Part shown: one piece after another, positions 1-8,261 of the stretch
Position numbering within the stretch: position 1 is the stretch's first letter
How the letters are laid out: each line of letters opens with the position of its first letter
Source of the DNA: Helichrysum umbraculigerum
Lineage: Eukaryota > Streptophyta > Magnoliopsida > Asterales > Asteraceae
DNA length: 64,000 nt
NCBI GenBank assembly: GCA_949592205.1
Contig: CATIUR010000005.1
Location: 134,809,277 to 134,873,276, forward strand
Direction: 5' to 3'
The notes under the pieces: model-generated
The model's database searches: none
What the model was told of the DNA's origin: nothing
The model's input: only the letters and a program-made list of their open reading frames with translations
Program-made: the position numbers and the translations under genes

Positions 1-567
1 AAAGGAGAGATAAATCGTCTAGCTCAACTGGAAATGGTCAATCCAACCAAGGATTCTTGAGCTGATTACTTACAAACGATTATGCGTTGAGAGGTTAAAA
101 GTAAGTGTTACAACTTCATCAAACCGACGCTTGGTACGAGGTACACTTTTAAGAAAAGGCTTGATCCAGTCACAAGGCAGCCGATCATTAAAGTTCATTA
201 TCCGCCTGCTGATTGTATGACTGACATTCCGTTAGAGATTGTTCCCTTCAACTTTCTGAGAACATTTCATTATTGGGAACTTGATGCTCATACTGGCGAA
301 ACTATATTTGTTTTTGTACCTGAGTCAGAGCCAGAGAATGATGGATCATTATGGGGCTTGAAGAAAGCATATTTCAGAGTGTTCGATCCCATGAGCTTGA
401 TCAACTTGTCACCAAAAGATTTGAGAAATTTGTTCGATAATCCTATTCGCTACAACGCAAGAAATGCAGTGAATAAGATTCTGGCGAATCAATTTCAGAG
501 AATCGTGACAGTTTGTGTTACACATGGAATACATGCTGGAGGTATATTTCCCGCAGGCTGGGTTTGA
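1..567 (+). pseudogene. unrecognised broken ORF, probably element-encoded
   Basis: One frame reads from the window edge to a TAA/TGA end at about 567, broken by two TGA codons at about 58-60 and 94-96. Both could be decayed CGA arginine codons, which is inference. The longest clean part is the 116 codons from 217. I do not recognise the protein. It has a basic, charged region followed by hydrophobic/aromatic stretches (for example FHYWELDAH and AGGIFPAGW) and no zinc knuckle, DDE or RT motif. It lies directly upstream of an LTR-like promoter segment ending in CA at 1040, which suggests an accessory ORF at the 3' end of an LTR element that landed in the copia integrase. The 5' part lies outside the window. 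Confidence 0.4.
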
Positions 568-720
568 CATGAAGATATTTTCGAAGACCAAGCTGAAGAC
601 ACAGGAGAGTTTGTTGATGCATCTTAGTGTGTCTGCCAGTTGGTCTCAGTCTGTAATGTGTTCGTTATGTAATTACGATAGTTTGAACGTTTATATTTAA
701 AAGTAATTACATTTTCTGTT

Positions 721-1040
721 TAGGTGACACAAGGGTTTTGTGTCGCAAGAGTCAACTTGGTGACATAGCTTATGTCGCACTAGTCGGTCAGGCGACACAT
801 GTTGTGTCGCATGAGTCAGATTAGGTTTTCGGTATAAATACTTGAATTTGGCTAAGAATTCAAGGTTGATGAATTTCTTATATCAGAGAGTATATTGAGT
901 CTGTGTTTTGTATTCAAGCTGACATTAAATAAGATCTTTATAGTATTCGTTTGTTTGATTCATTGTTTATTCATTAAACGTTTTATATTCAATCATTTGG
1001 ATTCCGCACGTTCGATTGAGTTAGGTTTCGATTAGATCCA
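721..1040 (+). mobile_element. LTR-like segment ending at copia junction
   Basis: The segment has three tandem near-palindromes at 723-815, a TATAAATA box at 832-839, AT-rich sequence with poly(A)-signal-like AATAAG near 930, and a CA end at 1040. Immediately after, the copia integrase frame begins (about 1046). This looks like the 3' LTR of an unidentified element inserted in the copia. The LTR start was not resolved and the matching target-site duplication would lie outside the window. Confidence 0.4.
723..815 (+). repeat. three tandem near-palindromes upstream of TATA
   Basis: Three successive units of about 32 bases each form a GTGACAC.../...GTGTCGC type inverted repeat. The last, GCGACACATGTTGTGTCGC, is an almost perfect hairpin. 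The array ends 17 bases before a TATAAATA box, the expected position for a U3 enhancer. Confidence 0.6.
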
Positions 1041-1045
1041 GGTAC

Positions 1046-1261
1046 GTGGACCTACATGTATGTGGACCATTCCAATGTGCCACAAAAGATGAAAATAGAT
1101 ACTATGTTACATTTACTGATGACTTCAGTAGATTTGGACATGTTTATCTAATCAAACATAAGTCAGATACTTTTGAGGTGTTCAAAAGATATCAAAACGA
1201 AGTAGAGAATCAACTGGGCAGAAAGATAAAGGTACTCCGATCTGACAAGGGAGGAGAATAC
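1046..1261 (+). pseudogene. copia integrase core, N-terminal piece (split)
   Basis: This is the first part of the integrase core of a Ty1/copia element. It shows VCGPF, FTDDFSRFGHVYL and the second catalytic aspartate in RSDKGGEY. The residue just before VCGP is His where the family normally has the first catalytic Asp, so this copy looks dead even before it was split. The frame stops where the Athila-like LTR begins at 1262 and resumes in the same protein context at 25374 (LSIEFLDHL...). The upstream gag, protease and zinc-finger part is not seen; the 5' edge abuts an LTR-like segment. Confidence 0.85.
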
Positions 1262-1787
1262 TGATGTGACCCAAAAAGTCATGTTTTTAAGAGTATATTT
1301 CCACACTTTTTGGACTATTCTTTGGTGAAAACATTTCAAAACCATCATTATTTAGCAAAAATCACCAAGGCAGCCTAAATATAGACGTTGCTGCAAAAAT
1401 CGGTTAAAACATCCAAATAACACGCAAACCGAGGCAAAACAATCACCTTAAATTTTCCGTTCTCAATATTCTTATGAAAATATAGCTTAATGCATATTTT
1501 ATGATTCCATAGGAAAATCCAAGATCGGAGGTGAAAGAATAAGAAGAAACGGACGAAAGACGGAGAAGATATGCAGTCTGGAAGCACGCCGATCGTCATC
1601 CGGAACACGCAAGAGCTAAACACTTCCAAATTTGGCAAACTCAGTGTCATTAGAATTGTAACGGAAAAACGAAACTAACGGCGCAAGAATCAAGCAAATC
1701 GGAGCCCAAACGAAGAAGATACGGACGAACCAAACAACCGAGAAACAAGCGGAGGCTAAACCAAGCACCAACCCCCCCCCCCCTCCT

Positions 1788-1850
1788 GGACACCTAGGTA
1801 CCGTATACGGTACCCTAGGTGCCGTATACGGCCCTATGGGTGCCGTCTAT
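1788..1850 (+). promoter_or_regulatory. U3 palindromes upstream of Athila TATA box
   Basis: GGTACCGTATACGGTACC is a perfect 18-bp palindrome, extended by CCTA/TAGG arms with one extra base. It is followed by GCCGTATACGGC and a degraded third copy. The block lies about 120 bases upstream of TATAAATA (1968-1975). The same block is at about 23281-23345 in the 3' LTR. Confidence 0.7.
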
Positions 1851-1967
1851 GGGGGTGTTTGCTTTGTGAGGTGCCGTTTGACCCCCCTTGGTCCAGTACC
1901 CCCCGTATGCGCTTTGATGCTTGTTCTTCATGCTTTGTGACTTGTACCAAGCTTCACCTCATTCTCC

Positions 1968-1975
1968 TATAAATA
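1968..1975 (+). promoter_or_regulatory. TATA box of Athila-like LTR
   Basis: TATAAATA is followed within about 60 bases by a CT-rich stretch typical of a plant LTR transcript start. The identical box is at about 23464-23471 in the 3' LTR. Confidence 0.7.
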
Positions 1976-2345
1976 CCAAGCCTCCTCATTCATTCAACAC
2001 ACACCTCATTTCATTCTTTCACACTTTCTCTCTCTAAAATCTCTCTCTCTAGATTTAGGTTAGCATTCTCTCTCTAGCACTACTCTTAGGAGTTAGAGGA
2101 GAATTAGTAGGTTAGTGTAGAAGCTCTCAGTAGTTTTTTTACGGAGTTACTCCGAGACTTCAGATTTGTGAAGATTTGTCTGTATTACTCTCTTATTCAG
2201 GTTTAATACAATCTCTCGCATTTATTCTTTTAATTATGCTTTCTTATTATGCATGTTTAGGAATGAATGCTAGAATTATGCTAGGCTAGACAAATCAATG
2301 TTTGTTGTGATGTATGCAATGTTAGGATAGTTATGATATAATATA

Positions 2346-2500
2346 CAGTTGGGGATAACACCATTATGAAACAACGGAGGTAACGTTATACGGCTTTCAT
2401 TTGTATAGCGCCGGAATCATCACGAATGTGTGTAGTACGGAACGTGGAAGCTATGAAAGTCGTGGGCACAATCCGTTGTGGAAATAATGATTCCCAATTG
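2346..2500 (+). ncRNA. structured RNA-like module in Athila LTR leader
   Basis: Nested inverted repeats fold this 155-base block into one long interrupted hairpin. The stems, from outside in, are CAGTTGGG/CCCAATTG, CATTAT/ATAATG, ACAACGGA/TCCGTTGT and ACGGCTTTCAT/ATGAAAGTCGT, with a small CAC/GTG apical hairpin. It lies about 370 bases downstream of the TATA box, so it should be transcribed. It is far better conserved than the rest of the LTR when compared with the solo LTR at 25893-28319. Its function is unknown; whether it is a functional RNA is inference. Confidence 0.6.
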
Positions 2501-3871
2501 TAAACATACTGTTACTCTGTCTGTGTAAGTTTAAAACTGTTTGCGAACTTATAAGCTGAACCTCTGCCTGTTTATCTATCCAACTTATGCTGTGGTTTGT
2601 ATCCTCCTCCCTAGAACCTGGCCAATTGCTAGAAGTAGGATTGCCAACTATTCTGTGTATGATGATCAATGAACTCAACATGGTCGCTGTTCCCTTGATT
2701 GAAACACATCCGAGGGACACGAAGCATAGGATTAGAGATAGATTAGGTTCATGCTTGTTTGTTGCGTATCTTTGGGACAACTTCCGGGATATTCATGATT
2801 TGATTATTAGGTCAGTTAATGTGATGACTAGTGTTCCGTCCTATTGCATGTTCTTGTTTGATTGTTGCTTAGGTACTGCATGCTAGACATACGTATACAT
2901 TATCACTGCCCTGCTGATTAGATTTTCGTAAACATAATACAGATAGATTAACATGTATGTATTAGTTGTAATGATTGTATGATTAATGATGAACAATTCA
3001 GCTGACATTTAGACAGATTATCCCAACCGGTTCCGCGGGTTAAACCCTGTTCATGTTATTGTTCAATGAACAATTCATGCCATAATACTAACGTCCTCCG
3101 GATGTCTGTAAATGGGGACCTGGATTAGAGGATAGTTGTCGGTTGAATTGGTCTGTACATTTGGGAGAACTTCCGGTGTACTGGATATTCTATAACTGCT
3201 ATCCATGTGACATATTATATATCTGATTGCGGACAACTCTACGTTAGGTATATAGTAGGATCGTAGCTGTAGCTCATTAAGAAATACAGAAATATCTAGT
3301 GAGTAATCTGGAACCCTAATTGGTATAACGGAAAAGCTGTAAAACGCCCAAGTATCCGGTATAGCGTTAACGTAAATACGTGGGAAACCAAGTAAAGGTC
3401 GTAGGCATAATACTTTATCTATCAATTAAGTTTCTATGACCTCACCGGATTAATCATCACACCTAGTAATCTTATCCCTCATAACTATCTATCTAAATAA
3501 CATTGCCGAAGTCACAGCAAACATATTCCTTATCTTGATTTCTCTGCGTACTCCGTACAAACCCCTGTCTTTAATTTAGTTTTTAATTTTAGTAATTAGT
3601 TTAGAAAACAAACCAACCTATCAAAAAAGTTTTAAAAATCCTAGCTAAATTACAAAAGATAATTAATCCTCCTAGATTCCCATGCCCGTTGTAGTTTGAA
3701 GAACGACACCTGAGTCATACATACCGCTTACTGCCCTTTAGGTCTTTAAGTTGTATCAAAACTTAGGATACCCAGCATAATAAATATAAAACACACTGTC
3801 CGCGCGCCCTTGCCGGAAGGTTCAAAGACCGGAGTAAAATCCGACCGACCGCAGGGTGCACGACAAGTTTT

Positions 3872-3889
3872 TGGCGCCGCTGCCGGGGA
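3872..3889 (+). other. primer binding site (tRNA-Asp type)
   Basis: TGGCGCCGCTGCCGGGGA lies six bases after the 5' LTR end. It matches the primer site complementary to the 3' end of plant tRNA-Asp used by Athila-type elements, with one mismatch. Confidence 0.8.
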
Positions 3890-4060
3890 CTACAACGACC
3901 GACTTTAGGAATTTAGTTATCTTAGTTATTTAGCGATCCTTTCGGGAGATCAATATCATCCGTAAGTTACCTGCTTTATTCTTAGGTTAATTATATTAAT
4001 TAGGTTGATTAGTTAGATTAGTTTTTCCTTTCCGTAACCCTAATTTCTACCTTACGAGTT

Positions 4061-5585
4061 ATGACGAACCGTATCACGCTCGCCTCATTAATCAAGCCAC
4101 TGCTAGAGGGACGAGGAGGACCGATCGTAGCACCAACCGACGAAACCCTTGAAATTAAGCCTCACTACATAAAAATGATTAAATCTGAGTGTCAGTTTCA
4201 TGGTCTTTCGGTTGAAAACTCAAACGCCCATCTCAACAAGTTCATCAACCTTACCGACTCCTTCGATATAATAGGAACCAATAGAGACCTTCTTCGACTC
4301 CATCTGTTTCCTTATTCTCTATCTTCTCGAGCCTTAACCTGGTTTTATGATTTCGAACCCAATTCGATTCATACATGGGAAGAGATGGCTACTAAGTTTC
4401 TAGCTAAGTACTTTCCTCCTTCCACGCAAACCAAGCTTAAGACCGACATTGCTAACTTCCGTCAGGAAACTAACGAATCATTAAACAAGGCTTGGGAACG
4501 ATTTAAGAATCTTATCGGAAGATATCAAAACCATCAGTTGGCTGAAACGAATCTGGTCTGCACATTCTACAACAGCTTAAATCCTCAGCACCAACAAACC
4601 CTCGATGCTGCTTCATCCGGAAACTTCATGCAACATACTTCAGACGAAGCTTGGAAGTTGATTGAGACGATAACGATGCACCATCATGACTTGGAGCCAG
4701 ATGAATCCACTTCAGAGGAAAGAAATACTTCAGATCAAGCCTTGGACACCTTGAAAACTCAACTCGAATCCATCTCTAAAATTGTCAAGGACTTGCAAGA
4801 ATCTTCTAAACCCATGCAAAAGAAGAAACCCCCAAAGTTCTTCCCAAACAAACGGGCCAACGAAGAGATTCTTGACACCACTGGTAGAAACCCTGACCAA
4901 TCCTTTCATTCTAAACCATTCGTTCAGCGGTTAACCACACTACCCCCGTCTCAATCTTTAGTTCTCTCTACTCCTACCCAATTGACTTCTCGTCTAAACA
5001 ATACGATTTTCAATAACTTCATGGTTGAGCAAAATAATACAAACAAACGAATTCTTGATTTTCAAAACCAAAATGATTATTTGCTCAGAATTTCAAATGA
5101 TTTAATTAAAAACATGGAGGATAATGTTAAAAGATTGTTTTTAAAAGTTGAGGAGAAGCAAAGGGAGGAAGCGATCTACAATTCTGTCTTTCACTCATCC
5201 TATGAGCTCGATGACATGCTTGTGGTCACTAGAGGAGGAAAAGAGACTAAGAACGAGAAAACCATAGATATTCCTTCAGATAAACCTTCTACTTCTCTAC
5301 CCACTGACTCGGTACAAGCTGACACCCATGTCACTTCTCCTGAGCCAAAACCTTCTAAAGCCCCAGAAGTTTCTAAACCCGTTCGAATACCTTTCCCTGG
5401 TAGGCTTAAGAAAGAGAAACAAGAAGCTCAATTTGGAAAATATCTAGAAATGTTCAAAAGCCTACACTTAAACGTCAGATTATTAGATGCTTTAGTAGAA
5501 ATGCCTAGTTGTGCTAAATTCTTTAAGGAACTGATATCCAACAAAGAAAAACTTAGACAGATAGTTAACTTGCCCCTAGATGCCG
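4061..5585 (+). pseudogene. Athila-like gag (first part of split gag-pol)
   Basis: The frame opens with ATG 172 bases after the PBS. Residues of about 30-200 carry the retrotransposon gag fold (SRALTWFYDFEPNSIHTWEEM, YFPPSTQTKLKTDIANFRQE, AWERFKNLI), followed by a charged linker. No CCHC knuckle is visible. The capsid would form virus-like particles in the cytoplasm. At 5585 the frame is cut by the Tekay-like element. Its target duplication TGCCG continues at 15807-15811, and protease follows in the same frame from 15812. Without the insertion, gag-pro-pol is a single frame of about 1857 codons. Confidence 0.9.
5581..5585. repeat. left target-site duplication of Tekay-like element
   Basis: TGCCG here is repeated exactly at 15807-15811, immediately outside the two LTRs of the minus-strand element. 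Confidence 0.9.
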
Positions 5586-6810
5586 TGTGACACCCCCAAA
5601 TTTAAAGATTTGCGGAAGCTTGATTTGGGTGTCACTAATCAATATACAAAGCACATAAGATATAATGAACGACCACTATATGCGTCGTTTTAAACTTGTA
5701 TAGATAAAGTAAATGTTTACATCAAAATATTGTTACATTAGCTCGGTTCCTGAAATTGAGAGATTACATAGCATAATTACTTTTACAAAATATAATAATG
5801 CAGTCCAATCTCTAGTTGTATGTATGCTGACTCGAGCTAATAATTCCTGCTTGTGCAGCCAAACTACTGCTGGGTACCTGTGATAAATACTAAAATGGGT
5901 CAGCGAAAACGCTGGTGAGCTCACAGGTTTGTATGTCAATGTATAGTTGTAAGAACCGCAAGATTTATATTGAATTTAAAATGCAATTAAGCAAAATAAA
6001 AGTTATACTGTCCATGAGCACATAGTCTGAGCTTAACTTGATTTGTCAGGCCCAATTAAGGAAACCTAACTTGAAATGCCTCCTACGAGTGTCTAATCCA
6101 CACTCGTCTTCCCAAATGCTAATACATCCGTTTGACCGGTTAGTGCGTGCTAACCCGGATGAGGATTGTCAATCCCATATGATATCATATACTAACATTC
6201 ACGCTATAAAATACTAGAGACTATGCTTATGGAGGACTTTAAATTGATTAGCTTGAAACTCATGTAGTATTTGAAGTTTGGCACTTGCGTTCTACTTGTA
6301 AAACAAAATCGAGTAGTAATATCACACCCCTAGTTGTAAAGCAGTGAAAATGGGGCTATGAAACTCACCTGAGTCTTGAAGTGTTTAATTTAGTAAACTT
6401 GAAGTAATTAGCGGTGAATTGATGTCCAAAGGCTTGAAACCTGAATGTGTCCACGACACTTGAATTGTTATTAATTGTACCGGTATCTCGAAAGACTACC
6501 ATTTAAATCGTTTGTTTAACTTGATGTCCAAATTACCCCGATTTGGTTGATTGTATTGTTACAAGTTACTACGACTTGTTTGATTGACTTGATACAAGTT
6601 ACAACGACTTGTTTGATTGTGAATTAGGTTTTGAAAATGTATACGGCCCGTTGGTGATTGTTTGAATTTAAATATGTTAATGTTCTCCTTATGTCTCAAA
6701 GTGTTAACCCTGAAAAGTAAATTCCATTATGACTGAAAAGTTGTATCGTGTAAGCGTTTTGAAGTTGTACAAGTTTGACACTTGTTGTAAAAATGTGCTT
6801 ACGGAATCTA

Positions 6811-6905
6811 AGTACGGGGGTCCGGGGGCAGCGCCCCTGGTTAGCGGGGTCCAAGGGGCGGCAGCCCCTGGCGGGGTCCAAGGGGCAGAGCCCCTGGCTG
6901 GGGTC
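6811..6905 (-). repeat. cluster of G/C-rich hairpins in Tekay LTR
   Basis: Three tandem units each hold an AGGGGC...GCCCCT inverted repeat, separated by GGGGTCC. The identical block is at about 14390-14484, and a divergent copy is in the older LTR at 32579-32665. In the element's own orientation it lies in the transcribed leader. Confidence 0.7.
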
Positions 6906-7052
6906 GAGCTGCCAGGTCAGCTTGGAAAATTTTTATTTCTACTATATTGCTTTAAGGAAAAACGCATCAGGACTTGAATTTGGGTGAAATCAAGTGATAA
7001 AATTTCGAGCCTCGACACTTAGTAAAAATCTGTGTTTTTGAGGTTCTGGTTT

Positions 7053-7330
7053 GTGCGACGTTGGGTGCGACGTTGGGTGCGACGTCGCAGATCCGGACTG
7101 CGACGTTGGGCACGGCGTCGCTATGTGCGACTTTCGCAATTTAATGCGACGTTGTGCGTGGCGTCGCTATAGGCGACGTAGTTGATTTCTGCGACGTTGG
7201 GGTTTACGTCGCTAAGTGCGACGTCCGCAATTCAATGCGACGTAGAGTGCTGCGTCGCTATATGCGACGTTGAGGATTTGTGCGACGTAAGTCGCTACGT
7301 CGCATTTACGCCAGGCCAAATGCGACGTAC
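7053..7330 (-). repeat. TGCGACGT repeat block in Tekay LTR
   Basis: TGCGACGT and its complement ACGTCGCA recur well over ten times at irregular spacing, forming several inverted pairs. The copy in the other LTR lies at about 14632-14910. CpG density is extreme compared with the AT-rich rest of the LTR. Confidence 0.7.
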
Positions 7331-8226
7331 GGGATCTGATCGGAGTTTCGACTTCAAAAACGTATTTTCCGGCCATCGATCGGTCTAATATTTTTACCCA
7401 ACCCATTTTAGGACATTACAAGGTTATACAAACAACTAGCAAGTTATAAAACTTAAAAACGAGAGTTTTCGGAGTTGTGTCGGAAACTTACAAATCGCCG
7501 AAATGAAATTCCGGAAAGATAGAAATGTAGATCGGAATGCGGTGAGTGTTTTCTTCCAAACGAGTATGACGATCCAAGGTCGATTGAGGTGCTTATTTTT
7601 GTGATTAGTGAGTTTTTGTGAGTTTGGGTTTTTGAGAGAAAAGAAAAGGAAGAGAGAGAGATAAATGAGAAATGAAAGAAAGAAAATGGTGGGGAGGTGG
7701 TTAAGGGATCACCTCCCATTTTCAGTCCGCGCACTGCGCTCTGTGCGGTGTTCGTTTACTCCGTCGTTTGAACGTTAAGTATTTATTTTCTATGTTTTAA
7801 TATACGTTTTAAAATGCGAATAATTATTCAGTATTTTTGTTGAAGTATTTTACTAACTTTTTAATAATTACATTATAAAAGGTGAATTGTTTCGTTTTGT
7901 TTGCGCAATTACATTTTATTCGCGTTTATATAAATTGTGTGATAAAACTTGAATACTAAATATTATTGACATAATATTTTTAAGTACAATAACGTTATAA
8001 CAATCCTGGTATTATTTAAATAAATTGTTCACCAACGTCCGTATTTATTGTATCGAAATTCATTCGATTTGAAACTTGTACGATTTAAACAAACCGCATA
8101 GTTGTAGATATATATTCAACAATATATATAATAATTGATACATTAATTAGCCTAACACAGAACTAATTACATGTAATAAAGCTCGATTAGGCACTAAATT
8201 CTAGTCCTAAATTGACGGTTGTCACA

Positions 8227-8235
8227 TTCTCCCCC
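8227..8235 (-). other. polypurine tract of Tekay-like element
   Basis: On the minus strand GGGGGAGAA directly precedes the 3' LTR, as expected for the plus-strand DNA primer. Confidence 0.75.
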
Positions 8236-8261
8236 TGTTAGAAGAATTTCGTCCCGGAATT

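Larger units (their letters stand above)
1262..3865 (+). repeat. 5' LTR of Athila-like element
   Basis: It starts TGATGTGACCC and ends CGACA just before the PBS. Its map is a subterminal box CAAAAAGTCATGTTTTTA, near-palindromes at about 1788-1850, TATAAATA at 1968-1975, a CT-rich leader, a structured block at 2346-2500, and then about 1.36 kb to the end. It matches 22764-25368 with scattered substitutions and a different C-run length near 1772. Small ORFs inside it occur in both LTRs and are not genes. Confidence 0.95.
5586..8226 (-). repeat. 3' LTR of Tekay-like element
   Basis: On the + strand it begins TGTGACACCC and ends GTTGTCACA. It contains a G/C-rich hairpin cluster (6811-6905), a dense TGCGACGT repeat block (7053-7330), and a minus-strand TATA-like TATATAAA at about 7926-7934. 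It differs from the other LTR at about 5911 (C/T) and about 7742 (T/C), by a GA step in the GAGAGA run, and by one T near 7811. Confidence 0.95.

Noticed and set aside
1762..1860. Possible assembly collapse at the C-run and palindromes
   Set aside because: The two LTRs differ in C-run length as expected for a homopolymer; no other sign of misassembly.
2346..2500. Hammerhead ribozyme (retrozyme) in the LTR leader
   Set aside because: The CUGAUGA core and matching GAAA/cleavage triplet are not present together, so the structured block is not a hammerhead.
2451..2780. 109-codon minus-strand ORF, also at 23946-24275
   Set aside because: Same reason: duplicated LTR sequence, no coding signature.
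3075..3425. 116-codon minus-strand ORF, also at 24579-24929
   Set aside because: It occurs twice only because it lies in both LTRs of one element; it is antisense to the transcript and has no domain.
6729..6977. 82-codon ORF in Tekay LTR (and copy at 14308)
   Set aside because: Its repeats of Gly/Ala/Pro come from the GC-rich hairpin block; it is opposite to the element.
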